Below are positions 1 through 7,235 of a stretch of DNA of 64,000 nucleotides, one piece after another. A program made the position numbers and the translations under genes. A model generated the notes under the pieces. It ran no database searches. It was not told the origin of the DNA and worked only from the letters and a program-made list of their open reading frames with translations. The stretch covers positions 62,001 to 126,000 of the forward strand of contig JAWVFL010000067.1 in NCBI GenBank assembly GCA_033856195.1. The letters are read 5' to 3'. Within the stretch, counting starts at the first letter, position 1; every line of letters begins with the position of its first letter. Source of the DNA: VRUE01 sp033856195. Its GTDB lineage: Bacteria; Actinomycetota; Thermoleophilia; Solirubrobacterales; 70-9.

Positions 1-254
1 GTCGCCAGCGCGATCACGCCAGGGCCTTCCTGATGTTTGGGATCACCAAACTGCGGCCCAGGCACGAATCGCGGGATTCGTAGTGTGTCGGCGGTTGGGT
101 TGTTGCTGTTTGAGTTCTTCCTTTGCCTGCTTCTTTGGGTCCTTCTTCTTGCTTCTCTTGGCTTTTGGTTTTGGCTTCGTTCTTCGTTGGCTTGCTTCTT
201 CTTTTGCCTTCTTGCTTTTGGGTTTGGTTGGTCTCTTTTTGTTCTTGGTTTCAT
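1..254 (-). CDS. Partial basic, purine-rich ORF running off the left edge
   Basis: This minus-strand reading frame starts at an ATG (252-254) that overlaps the TGA of the XRE gene as ATGA. It stays open through all 84 codons to the window edge. The first ~50 codons form a Lys/Arg/Gln/Asn-rich segment (begins MKPRTKRDQPNPKARRQKKK) on a strand made almost wholly of A, G and C. The last ~28 codons return to ordinary composition and read as normal protein (TLRIPRFVPGPQFGDPKH). A competing frame beginning at 267 (MRPSNETK...) is Lys/Pro-rich and stops at 43. I prefer the 254 frame because of the ATGA coupling and because it does not terminate, but composition alone cannot decide. I do not recognise a family. 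The basic tail followed by an ordinary segment would fit a DNA- or RNA-binding extension. Confidence 0.35.
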   Translation of the reverse strand, partial: MKPRTKRDQPNPKARRQKKKQANEERSQNQKPREARRRTQRSRQRKNSNSNNPTADTLRIPRFVPGPQFGDPKHQEGPGVIALA

Positions 255-523
255 TGCTTGGTCTCATCCGGCGACCGAAAGCCGCCGCGCGTGAACTCGC
301 CCGGCTGCCAGTCGATGCCGTCGAGCAAGCTGGACGTGGGCACTCCCAGGGCGCCGGCGAGCTTCGCAAGGGTGTCGATTCGGGGCATGCGATCGCCGCG
401 CTCAAGCAGGCCGATCTCGGTGCGGTGCAGCGAGGCGCGGAAGCTCAACTCCTCCTGGGTGATGCCGGTGCGCTCGCGGGCGCTTGCCAAGTTGGCGCCG
501 AAGCGCTGGGCCACGGCACTCAA
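251..523 (-). CDS. XRE-family helix-turn-helix regulator
   Basis: A 90-residue protein with a complete Cro/C1-type HTH (about residues 10-65). Helices are visible around FGANLASARERTGITQEELS and LHRTEIGLLERGDRMPRIDTL, followed by LAKLAGALGVPTSSLL, the usual end of the fold. The C-terminal ~20 residues are an acidic/polar tail. Such single-domain proteins act as transcriptional repressors or activators, often of the element that carries them. The start is TTG at 523, overlapping the TGA of the upstream winged-helix gene as TTGA; a GTG at 514 is an alternative. The next gene begins inside its stop (ATGA), so three genes appear translationally coupled. The coupling and the nearby dyad at 885-906 suggest autoregulation. 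Family assignment is secure; the target is unknown. Confidence 0.85.
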   Translation of the reverse strand: MSAVAQRFGANLASARERTGITQEELSFRASLHRTEIGLLERGDRMPRIDTLAKLAGALGVPTSSLLDGIDWQPGEFTRGGFRSPDETKQ

Positions 524-804
524 TTGACGCCCCCGAGCAGCTCGTCAAAGCGCACAGCGGCCCTGCTGGGCGCGAGGCGGCGACAGTCGCAGGTGATGAG
601 CCCGTCGCGGGCCAGTTCTCGGACAGCGCGCTCCACCGCATCCTGTTCGCAACTTCGCTGGTCGGCCTCAACCCGCAAGGCCAGCTCCAAGATCGTCAGC
701 TGCGCAGGGTGCAGGACCAGGACTTCGGTGAGGACCGAGCGCTGGATGATCTCGTCCTCTTGGGCGGTCGTCAGAACGCGCCGCCGGATATCTTCGTCGT
801 GCAT
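520..804 (-). CDS. Small winged-helix DNA-binding protein
   Basis: A 94-residue protein with a winged-helix core. A helical segment (HPAQLTILELALRVEADQ) leads to a recognition-helix-like DAVERAVRELARDGLI and a short wing-like strand (TCDCRRLAP). The ATG at 804 was chosen because AGGAGG lies 11 bases upstream; a longer in-frame start at 915 has no such site. It is the first gene of a coupled set with the XRE gene (TTGA overlap at 520-523). Winged-helix/XRE pairs are common as regulators of integrative elements. The position on the 3' side of tRNA-Arg fits that, but no integrase is visible in the window. Two cysteines (CDC) sit in the wing; metal sensing is possible but unproven. Confidence 0.65.
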   Translation of the reverse strand: MHDEDIRRRVLTTAQEDEIIQRSVLTEVLVLHPAQLTILELALRVEADQRSCEQDAVERAVRELARDGLITCDCRRLAPSRAAVRFDELLGGVN

Positions 805-884
805 GGGAGCTAGTACCTCCTGTGCCACGGCCCCGGGGGCGTTCCACCGCTCGCCGGGGCCACTTTTTGTTCGGACGAGCCGAT

Positions 885-906
885 GGTAGCAAGGACCGTT
901 GCTACC
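885..906. promoter_or_regulatory. 22-bp perfect dyad, candidate HTH operator
   Basis: GGTAGCAA, a 6-base spacer, then TTGCTACC form a perfect inverted repeat with 8-base arms. It lies between the small HTH gene (ends 917) and the winged-helix gene (starts 804). Its size and symmetry fit an operator for a dimeric HTH repressor, and the right half contains TTGCTA, which could serve as a -35 element reading leftward. No U-tract follows, so a terminator is less likely. The binding protein is inferred, not known. Confidence 0.4.
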
Positions 907-916
907 TAGCGACACC

Positions 917-1129
917 TCATGGCTTCGCCTGGATGATCCTCGCGACTCGCGTGAAGTGCAGGCCCGTCTCCTCCGCTATTTCGCGCGTCGACAGGCCGGC
1001 CGCCTGGGCCTGCTCGAAGCTCTCGCGGCGCTTCTCGCGAATCTGCTCGTGTCGCTCCTGGGAGCGCTCGAAATCGGCCTGCGCTTTGCGAATTGCCTTG
1101 CGTGCTTTGGCCTCAGCCGCGTCTGCCAT
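917..1129 (-). CDS. Small coiled-coil/HTH protein
   Basis: A 70-residue protein. Residues ~5-45 are a highly charged helix likely to form a coiled coil (EAKARKAIRKAQADFERSQE). Residues ~47-68 are a helix-turn-helix of the resolvase/sigma type (AGLSTREIAEETGLHFTRVA). The ATG at 1129 is preferred over an upstream in-frame start at 1177 because the charged helix begins there, but no clear ribosome-binding site precedes it. It lies between tRNA-Arg and the winged-helix gene and is probably part of the same accessory block. A DNA-binding role is likely; nothing more specific can be said. Confidence 0.6.
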   Translation of the reverse strand: MADAAEAKARKAIRKAQADFERSQERHEQIREKRRESFEQAQAAGLSTREIAEETGLHFTRVARIIQAKP

Positions 1130-1293
1130 GCGCTGGACCCTATTTGGCCCGGCGAAATGAGACCAAGATGCGACCACGTTGCTCTGGAACCGCCAGGAAC
1201 GCCGAGGAGGAGCGCGGAACGTCGATTCGAGAGGAACCGGCGCAATCGGCTCTGCACCGGGAAATGCGCGGGCTTCAGAGGAACAGCGAGGAA

Positions 1294-1367
1294 CGCGCCT
1301 GACAGGATTCGAACCTGTGACCTTCGGTTTCGTAGACCGACGCTCTATCCAACTGAGCTACAGGCGC
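1294..1367 (-). tRNA. tRNA-Arg(ACG)
   Basis: On the minus strand a complete 74-base cloverleaf is visible. The acceptor stem GCGCCTG pairs with CAGGCGC, followed by discriminator G. The D-loop has AGCTCAGTTGGATAGAGC. The anticodon loop CTACGAA sits in a TCGGT/ACCGA stem, giving anticodon ACG. The T-arm carries GGTTCGAATCC. No CCA is encoded. The 3' end faces the accessory HTH genes at 251-1129. Confidence 0.97.
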
Positions 1368-1417
1368 GGGGTTGGGCCGGTGGCCCGGAGGGCGATTCTA
1401 GGGACTTGGGGGCGTGG

Positions 1418-1888
1418 TTAGGCCGCTTCGGGCTTGGTGGGCTTGTTCAGCCGCACGTGCCATTGGACGGTAGCGGTTGCTACGCGTTGGCCGGCGGCGT
1501 CGGTCAGCTCGATCTCGCAGGGGAAGACGACCTTGCCCTCGGTGTCGAGGGTGGCGAGGGCCTCGTTGCCGTCGACGCCCAGCCTGGCCTTGGCCTCGAT
1601 CGGTCCCTTGGCGATCTTTTCGTAGGAGATCTCGGCGCTGCGGGCGAGCGGCGTGACGTCGCCCATGCGCTCGGCGAAGGCGCCGACGAAGGCGGCTCCG
1701 GATGCTGTCTCGGCGGCAGTGAAGAGGGCGCCGGCGTGTTGGGAGCCGACGTGGTTGGTCAGCTCGGCGCGCTCGGGCAGCAAGACGACGGCCTCGCCCG
1801 GAGCGACGCTGGTGATCTCGAGGCCCAGGTATCCGGCAAACGGCACGGCCTGGGTCATGCCCTGGGCGATTGCGTCGAAGTCGGTCAT
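1418..1888 (-). CDS. Hotdog-fold (PaaI/DUF4442-like) thioesterase
   Basis: A 156-residue protein of the length usual for single hotdog-fold acyl-CoA thioesterases. The central helix motif is seen in NHVGSQHAGALFTAAETASG (about residues 45-64), matching the HxGxxxxxxE type of active-site helix in PaaI-like enzymes. The C-terminal half is alternating strand (EAKARLGVDG, ATLDTEGKVVFPCEIEL). It probably hydrolyses an acyl-CoA in the cytosol; the substrate cannot be read from sequence. It lies just downstream, on the same strand, of an enoyl-CoA hydratase gene, a context that suits fatty-acid or aryl-acid CoA metabolism, but a long palindrome separates the two genes and may end or attenuate the transcript. 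Confidence 0.8.
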   Translation of the reverse strand: MTDFDAIAQGMTQAVPFAGYLGLEITSVAPGEAVVLLPERAELTNHVGSQHAGALFTAAETASGAAFVGAFAERMGDVTPLARSAEISYEKIAKGPIEAKARLGVDGNEALATLDTEGKVVFPCEIELTDAAGQRVATATVQWHVRLNKPTKPEAA

Positions 1889-1904
1889 CGGCGAGACCCT
1901 ATCC

Positions 1905-1956
1905 CGTTCCGGTGCGCCTTATGCCCGCATAGGGCCGCATAAGGCGCACCGGAACG
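1905..1956. repeat. Perfect 20-bp inverted repeat with 12-base loop
   Basis: The left arm at 1905-1924 (begins CGTTCCGGTGCG) and right arm at 1937-1956 (ends CGCACCGGAACG) are perfectly complementary over 20 bp. The loop is 1925-1936. It begins two bases after the stop codon of the enoyl-CoA hydratase gene, so it could act as an intrinsic terminator or processing hairpin, but there is no U-tract on either strand. The architecture (long perfect arms, ~12-base loop) resembles the palindrome inside lhr at 31655-31720. Confidence 0.85.
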
Positions 1957-1957
1957 C

Positions 1958-2764
1958 TCAGCGGCCCTCGAAGGTCGCGTGCCCAGGCCCGCCGTGCTCG
2001 AGGAAGGTCTTGACCGCCCGTTGCAGGTCCTCGGTGGCGAAGAGGTCGCCCGCTTCGGTGCGGATCGCCTCGTCGGCGGCGGGGATGCCGCCCTCGCGGA
2101 AGCGACGCAGGATCAGCTTCGTCATCGCGTGCGCCTTGGTCGGGCCGGCGGCCAGCTCTGTCGCAAAGGCCCGAGCCCGCTCGTCGAATCCCCCGTCGTC
2201 AAAGACCCGGTTGACGACTCCCCAGCCGGCCAGCTCCTCGGCGCCGAATAGCTCGCCGGTCATCACCAGCTCGCGAGCGCGGCCGCTGCCGGCCCGCTCG
2301 GCGAGCCGCTGGGTGCCGCCCATCGACGGGGTCAGACCAACCACTTTCTCGACCAGCCCAAACTTGGCCGAGCGGGCGGCGAGGATCAGGTCGCAGCCGA
2401 GCGCCAGCTCGAAAGCTGCGGTCAGGGTCAGTGCGTGGGCGGCGAAGACAACCGGCAGCGGCAGACCTTCCACCCGCTCGACCGCGCCGATCAGCTCGTT
2501 CCAGAGACCGCTTGCTCGCTCCGGCGTGAGGCCGTCGAACTCGGCGACGTTGACGCCACCGGAGACCGCCCGTCCTTCAGCACGGATCAGCAGCGCTCGC
2601 GGCAGGTCGTCCTCGACCGCGGCGATCCCCGCCTGCAGGCCCTCGAACATGCTGCGGTCGAAGAGGTTCAGCGGCGGGCTGTCGAGCGTCATCACCGCCA
2701 GGCCGGCGTCGTCGCGCTCTACTCGAATTGGGCCCCGCTCCTGGCTCATCGGGCCCGGGATCAT
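1958..2764 (-). CDS. Enoyl-CoA hydratase/isomerase (crotonase) family
   Basis: A protein of 268 residues, the usual crotonase length. Crotonase landmarks are the N-terminal GLAVMTLDSPPLNLFDRSM, the first oxyanion-hole region (AEGRAVSGGVNVAEF), the core helix (AAFELALGCDLILAARSAKF) and SMGGTQRLAERAGSGRARELV. The region that normally carries consecutive glycines (GxxxGGG) reads ALTLTAA, so the oxyanion hole is atypical and the exact reaction is uncertain. The start at 2764 overlaps the stop of pyruvate kinase as ATGA; an internal ATG at 2749 is an alternative. Coupling to a glycolytic gene is probably positional rather than functional. Family confident, substrate unknown. Confidence 0.85.
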   Translation of the reverse strand: MIPGPMSQERGPIRVERDDAGLAVMTLDSPPLNLFDRSMFEGLQAGIAAVEDDLPRALLIRAEGRAVSGGVNVAEFDGLTPERASGLWNELIGAVERVEGLPLPVVFAAHALTLTAAFELALGCDLILAARSAKFGLVEKVVGLTPSMGGTQRLAERAGSGRARELVMTGELFGAEELAGWGVVNRVFDDGGFDERARAFATELAAGPTKAHAMTKLILRRFREGGIPAADEAIRTEAGDLFATEDLQRAVKTFLEHGGPGHATFEGR

Positions 2765-4176
2765 GGCACGCGGTGAACCTCGAAGAGGTTCGTACCCAGC
2801 TCCTGCTCCGGTAGTCCCGCAGTGATCGCGATCAAGTCGCCGGACGAGGCGATGCCGTGTTTCGCAGCCAGCACCGCGCAGTCGTCGAGCAGGCTGCGCA
2901 CATCCGTCTCGTGCTCGTTGAGCACGGCGGTGACGCCGAAGAGCAGCTTCAGTCGCCGCACCGTCTCGATCCGCGGCGAGACCGCGAGCACCGGCACGTT
3001 GGGCCGGTGGGCAGAGACGAGCCGCGCCGTGCGACCGCTGGTCGTCGGCACCACGAGGGCCGCCAATCCCAGCCGGTAGACCGCGCCGACCGCCCCCTGC
3101 GCAACCGAGTCGGCGACGTCCTGCGTCGCCTGGTCGGTCCTGCTGAAGAGCCAATCGCCGTACGGCAGGTCGGGCTCGGTCGCCCGGGCGATCTGGTCCA
3201 TCACCCGCACCGCCTCGATCGGATGCTGGCCGACCGCCGTCTCCTCGGAGAGCATCACCGCATCGGTGCCGTCGTAGATCGCATTGGCGACGTCGGTCAC
3301 CTCAGCCCTGGTCGGCCGCCGGGCGACCACCATCGAGGCGAGCATCTGGGTTGCCGTGATCGCCGGCTTCGAGCGCCTGCCGGCGCCGCGGATCAGCCGC
3401 TTCTGCACGACCGGCACACGCGCGAGCGGCAGCTCGATGCCAAGGTCGCCGCGGGCGACCATGATTCCGCCGGTCGCGGCAGCGACGATCTCCTCGGCGT
3501 TCTCCGCCGCCTGCTGCTTCTCGATCTTGGCGATCAGCGGGATGTCGGAATCGAGCGCCCGCAGCCGCTCGCTGACCGGCTCCAAGTCCGCTGCCGTCGA
3601 GACGAATGAGACCGCGAGCAGATCGATGCCCTGCTCGACCGCGAACTCGACCCAGCCGAGGTCGACCAAGGTTGCGGCGGGAGTGCTGATTCCCGGCACG
3701 TTCAGCCCCTTGTGCGAGGAGAGCGTGCCGCCGACCTCGACCTCGCAGTCAACGCCGCCGTCTTCGGGACCGCGCACCCGGAGACGGATCGAGCCATCGG
3801 CGAGGTAGACCGGTTCGTCCTCGCGCAGCGAGGTCACCCCGGGCCAGGTGACCGGGATCGTTTCCCGATCCCCCTCCACCTCCTGCGGCGTCAACCTCAC
3901 GTGCATGCCGGTCTCCAGCTCGGCGACGTCGCCGCGCAGCTCGCCGATCCGCAGCTTCGGGCCGGGCAGGTCACCGAGCACAGCCACCTCCTGGCCGGCA
4001 CGTTCGGCGGCGCCGCGGATCGCCTCGACCGTGCGCGCGTGGCGGTCGCGGTCGGCGTGGGAGAAGTTGAGGCGGAAGACGTCGACGCCGGCATCGATCA
4101 AACGGGTCAGCGTCTCGGGCTCCCAGCTCGCGGGACCGACCGTCGCGATGATCTTCGTGCGCCTTCCGTGCTGCAT
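2761..4176 (-). CDS. pyk: Pyruvate kinase
   Basis: This 471-residue enzyme converts phosphoenolpyruvate and ADP to pyruvate and ATP, the last step of glycolysis, in the cytosol. The start RRTKIIATVGPASWEPETL is the family N-terminus. FRLNFSHAD holds the substrate Arg/Asn/Ser. The K+/PEP region is LLAVSFV and PLIAKIEKQQAAENAEEI, where the catalytic Lys sits in AKIE. MVARGDLGIELP is the PROSITE-type signature, and TATQMLASM with RAEVTDVANAIYDGTDAVMLSEETA follow. The C-terminal allosteric domain (about 340-471) is present. Length is normal. It starts 77 bases from the divergent P450 start; the crotonase gene is coupled downstream. Confidence 0.97.
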   Translation of the reverse strand: MQHGRRTKIIATVGPASWEPETLTRLIDAGVDVFRLNFSHADRDRHARTVEAIRGAAERAGQEVAVLGDLPGPKLRIGELRGDVAELETGMHVRLTPQEVEGDRETIPVTWPGVTSLREDEPVYLADGSIRLRVRGPEDGGVDCEVEVGGTLSSHKGLNVPGISTPAATLVDLGWVEFAVEQGIDLLAVSFVSTAADLEPVSERLRALDSDIPLIAKIEKQQAAENAEEIVAAATGGIMVARGDLGIELPLARVPVVQKRLIRGAGRRSKPAITATQMLASMVVARRPTRAEVTDVANAIYDGTDAVMLSEETAVGQHPIEAVRVMDQIARATEPDLPYGDWLFSRTDQATQDVADSVAQGAVGAVYRLGLAALVVPTTSGRTARLVSAHRPNVPVLAVSPRIETVRRLKLLFGVTAVLNEHETDVRSLLDDCAVLAAKHGIASSGDLIAITAGLPEQELGTNLFEVHRVP

Positions 4177-4253
4177 TCGTATGACTGTAGAGCGTGACGC
4201 ATCGCACCCCGCCTACCCGCGACGTCGACACCGATCTCTGTGACAATGATTGG

Positions 4254-5681
4254 GTGAGCAGCGTCGCCGAGCGTCCCGCGGACACCGAGGAACCAGCTTT
4301 CCCGGACCTTGTCGGCACAGCGCCTCCCTCTCCGGCGGGACCGATCGAGCCAGCCGAGCTCGGCGAGCTCGGCAAGCCCCCAGCGGTACCCCTGCCTCGC
4401 GTCGCCCAGATGCTGCGCTTCAGCCAGCGTCAGATCGAGTACGTCTTCGGCACCCGACGGCGGATCGGCGAGACCTTTCGCATGCGAACCGCGCTCCCAG
4501 GCGGGCCGGTCGTCACCAGCCACCCCGATCACGTCCGCTCGCTCTTCACCGCCAAACCCGAGCTGACGCCCTCGTTGACCGGCGAGTCACCGCTGCGGCC
4601 GATTCTCGGCACCGGCTCCGTGCTCACCTCGCTCGGCGAGCGCCACATGCGCCAGCGCAAGCTGCTGCTGCCTCCCTTCCACGGCGAGGCGATCGAGCGC
4701 TACACGGAGATGATCGCGACGGCGACCGAACGCGAGCTCGACCGCTGGCCGCTGAACCGGCCCTTCGCGCTGGCGCCGCGCATGCAGGCGATAACGCTCG
4801 ACGTGATCATGGCGGGGATCTTCGGCATCGAGGGGAAACCCGAGCGCGGCACTCCCGAGGACCGGATGCGCTCGACCATCAAGCGCCTGGTCAACGCCTC
4901 GACCTCGCGGCTCGGCCAGGCTGGCGAACTGCTCAACATCGGTCGCGAAGACGCGGTGGGAATCATCAAGCTTGCGGTTACCCTGCTCGACCGGCCGACC
5001 TACGCGGTGATCCGGGCCCGCCGCGCCGACGAGCACCTCGCCGAGCGCCGCGACATCCTCTCCCTGCTCCTGCAGGCACACACCGAGGAGGGCGAGGCGA
5101 TGGACGACAAAGAAGTCCGCGACGAGCTGCTCACCCTGGTCCTCGCCGGCCATGAGACGACAGCCAACTCGCTGTCCTGGACCTGGGAGCGCCTGGTGCG
5201 CAACCCGGATGCCCACGAGGCTCTGCGCGAGGCAACGCGCAACGGCGGCAACTCCGCCGAGCAGGTAGAGGCGACGATCGTCGAGAGCATGCGCTCCCGC
5301 CCAGTCGTTCCGTTCATCGGCCGCCGGGTGACAGTCCCCTGGCGGCTCGGCCCCTACGGCGTATCCGCCGACACTCCGATCGGGATGAGCATCCTGCTCG
5401 TCCACCACCGCGAGGATCTCTACCCCGAGCCCTTCGAGTTCCGCCCGGAGCGCTGGCTCGGCCGCAAGCCAGGGACGTATGAGTGGATCCCCTTCGGTGG
5501 CGGCATCCGCCGCTGCCTCGGCGCCGCCCTGGCGATGGCCGAGATGCGCGTAGTCCTCGAGGCGACTGCCCGCCGCCTCGACCTCGAAGCCGCCGAGCCG
5601 GAGCCCGAGCGCGCCCTGCACCGCAACGTGACGATGATCCCCGCCCGCGGCGGCCGCATCGTTCTTCGCGCGCGACGCTGA
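4254..5681 (+). CDS. Cytochrome P450
   Basis: A haem-thiolate monooxygenase of about 475 residues. Signatures are the I-helix oxygen-activation motif AGHETTANSLSW (around residue 299), the K-helix ExxR in ESMRSRP, the PERW region (FEFRPERWLG) and the haem loop FGGGIRRCLGAALA with its proximal Cys near residue 421. No N-terminal membrane anchor is visible, so it is a soluble bacterial P450 needing separate redox partners; the ferredoxin at 19552 is one conceivable donor, by inference only. I chose GTG 4254 over an ATG at 4194 because 4194 leaves only 17 bases to the divergent pyk start and adds an unconserved leader. A GACAAT hexamer six bases before the GTG would suit a leaderless transcript. 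Substrate unknown. Confidence 0.92.
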   Translation: MSSVAERPADTEEPAFPDLVGTAPPSPAGPIEPAELGELGKPPAVPLPRVAQMLRFSQRQIEYVFGTRRRIGETFRMRTALPGGPVVTSHPDHVRSLFTAKPELTPSLTGESPLRPILGTGSVLTSLGERHMRQRKLLLPPFHGEAIERYTEMIATATERELDRWPLNRPFALAPRMQAITLDVIMAGIFGIEGKPERGTPEDRMRSTIKRLVNASTSRLGQAGELLNIGREDAVGIIKLAVTLLDRPTYAVIRARRADEHLAERRDILSLLLQAHTEEGEAMDDKEVRDELLTLVLAGHETTANSLSWTWERLVRNPDAHEALREATRNGGNSAEQVEATIVESMRSRPVVPFIGRRVTVPWRLGPYGVSADTPIGMSILLVHHREDLYPEPFEFRPERWLGRKPGTYEWIPFGGGIRRCLGAALAMAEMRVVLEATARRLDLEAAEPEPERALHRNVTMIPARGGRIVLRARR

Positions 5682-5729
5682 AGTACTCGGCCCAGCAGAA
5701 GGAAACCAGCTCCGGCTGGAATAAAAGGC

Positions 5730-7094
5730 TTGAGTGGCCGAACCGAATTGCGACGCCTGGCAGTGCTGGTGGTTCGCCTCGAGTCCCGCACGCCTCCGGA
5801 CAACGACCTGTGTTGGCACCCCTGGAAGGGGGCCGCCGGCGCGGGGACCGATGGCCTGCCAGTCGAGATAAACAACAACTCGACTTCGGAACCCCCTTTC
5901 AAGCGCATGCCCCGCGACGGTGGCTGGTCCTATTTCAACGATCACGTGGAGCAGGTCCTCTTTCCGCATGAGAATGCACGGGGTGGTCGTTGGCTCTGCT
6001 GTCCCAGCGAAATGCACCTCGAATTCGCCGTGCGCAAGGGAAGGCCCACTCGCGTCGCTCGCGTGGACCTGCTCGAGCGCCTCACCAGCCCCCTCGAGAT
6101 CGGCTGCACCTTCGGACTCATCCACTTGTCGCTGCAGCCCTGTGAAGAGGCTGATGCACCAGACACGCTCGAATGGGCGAGGGCGGTCTCATCACCGTTC
6201 CGCCATTACCGCGCATGGTCCAAGTTGGACCTGGTGCGGGGGGACGACAGGACGAGCCTCGCCGTCCAAAGACCGATCCGGGCGTTGGTCGAGAGCGTCT
6301 TCGGCGACCCAGACCCCAACCTCGAGCGAAGCCTCTACAGCGTGCTGATGGCGCAGTGCCCAACCGATTGTCGAGCAAACAGCAGAGAGGAGGGGGAATG
6401 GCGACGGGCCTTGGCCAAGCGCTGGTACAAGGTGAAACCGCCCGGCGAGGAGGACCTCGATGCAAGCGAGCACGAAAGACGTCAGACCGACCGCGTCGCG
6501 GTGACGACAAGCCTGCTTTTGGGTCGCAACGCGACCTTCACGCTTTCCGAGGCCATCGACGGAGAATATGCACGCAACCTCCGCTCCTATTGGGCCGAAA
6601 GCATCGTCTTCGGCCTGCTACAGCACGACAGCTTGGAGGAGTTCCAGCGCAAGCTCGCCGCAATCGGAAACCCGCTCGATCCCGAGGTGCAAGCCCTCCG
6701 CCACAGCTGGCTCAAATTTCGCAACGTCCTCTGGTGGTCACAGCTCGCCATTAGCAGTGGAATTCCGCAAGCCATGCTCAAACGGCTCCGCAACGAGCTT
6801 GGCACCGAGAGGCTCTTCACCGATCTCGAGGGCGACCTAGCCACCTACAGCGAGCAACAGCAGGCAGAGGCTCTGGCCAACCTCCAGATCTACGGCGCAC
6901 CCTTCGTCGTCTTCGCCGCATTGGTAACCGCGATCGGCCTGTTCGACTTCACCGACCGGCAGCTCGCGACCCTCATTGGTGCGTCGCTGCTGGTCGCGAT
7001 CGTCGCCTCGCTCTTCGTTCGCGTGAAGCTGAAGGGCGGATTCAAACCTATAGAGAGACTCAAGCGAATGAAGCAGGGTCTCAGGGGGAAATAA
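5730..7094 (+). CDS. CorA-like two-TM protein of unknown function
   Basis: A 454-residue protein with a large soluble N-terminal region (~385 residues) rich in Trp and charged residues. The end is CorA-like: a long amphipathic helical stretch, then two membrane helices (about residues 390-407, YGAPFVVFAALVTAIGLF, and 416-434, TLIGASLLVAIVASLFV) and a basic tail. There is no GMN motif between the helices, so Mg2+ transport is not supported. I do not recognise a specific family. The TTG start at 5730 has AAAAGG upstream. Base composition is somewhat lower in GC than the neighbours. The stop codon lies one base from the 3' end of tRNA-Ser(GCT), a typical integration junction, so it may be acquired. 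Membrane-tethered effectors of defence systems often have such C-terminal TM pairs; that link is speculative. Confidence 0.75.
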   Translation: MSGRTELRRLAVLVVRLESRTPPDNDLCWHPWKGAAGAGTDGLPVEINNNSTSEPPFKRMPRDGGWSYFNDHVEQVLFPHENARGGRWLCCPSEMHLEFAVRKGRPTRVARVDLLERLTSPLEIGCTFGLIHLSLQPCEEADAPDTLEWARAVSSPFRHYRAWSKLDLVRGDDRTSLAVQRPIRALVESVFGDPDPNLERSLYSVLMAQCPTDCRANSREEGEWRRALAKRWYKVKPPGEEDLDASEHERRQTDRVAVTTSLLLGRNATFTLSEAIDGEYARNLRSYWAESIVFGLLQHDSLEEFQRKLAAIGNPLDPEVQALRHSWLKFRNVLWWSQLAISSGIPQAMLKRLRNELGTERLFTDLEGDLATYSEQQQAEALANLQIYGAPFVVFAALVTAIGLFDFTDRQLATLIGASLLVAIVASLFVRVKLKGGFKPIERLKRMKQGLRGK

Positions 7095-7095
7095 G

Positions 7096-7184
7096 CGGAG
7101 AGGGAGGGATTCGAACCCTCGAGAGAGCTTGCGCCCCCTACTCGCTTAGCAGGCGAGTGCCTTCAGCCACTCGGCCACCTCTCC
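7096..7184 (-). tRNA. tRNA-Ser(GCT)
   Basis: An 89-base class II tRNA on the minus strand. The acceptor stem GGAGAGG pairs with CCTCTCC, with discriminator G at 7096. Anticodon loop CTGCTAA (anticodon GCT) sits between CTCGC and GCGAG. The long variable arm contains GGGGGCGCAAGCTCTC. The T-arm is GGGTTCGAATCCC. No CCA is encoded. Its 3' end abuts the hypothetical gene at 5730-7094. Confidence 0.97.
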
Positions 7185-7235
7185 GGGCATTCGGCTCGAT
7201 TGTAGGAACTCACGGGGTACGGCGCGGTTAGTCTC

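Noticed and set aside
37..294. Plus-strand Leu/Phe-rich ORF that looks like a small membrane protein
   Set aside because: It is the antisense reading of the A-rich Lys/Arg tract and the XRE gene end; the T-rich strand automatically reads as hydrophobic residues.
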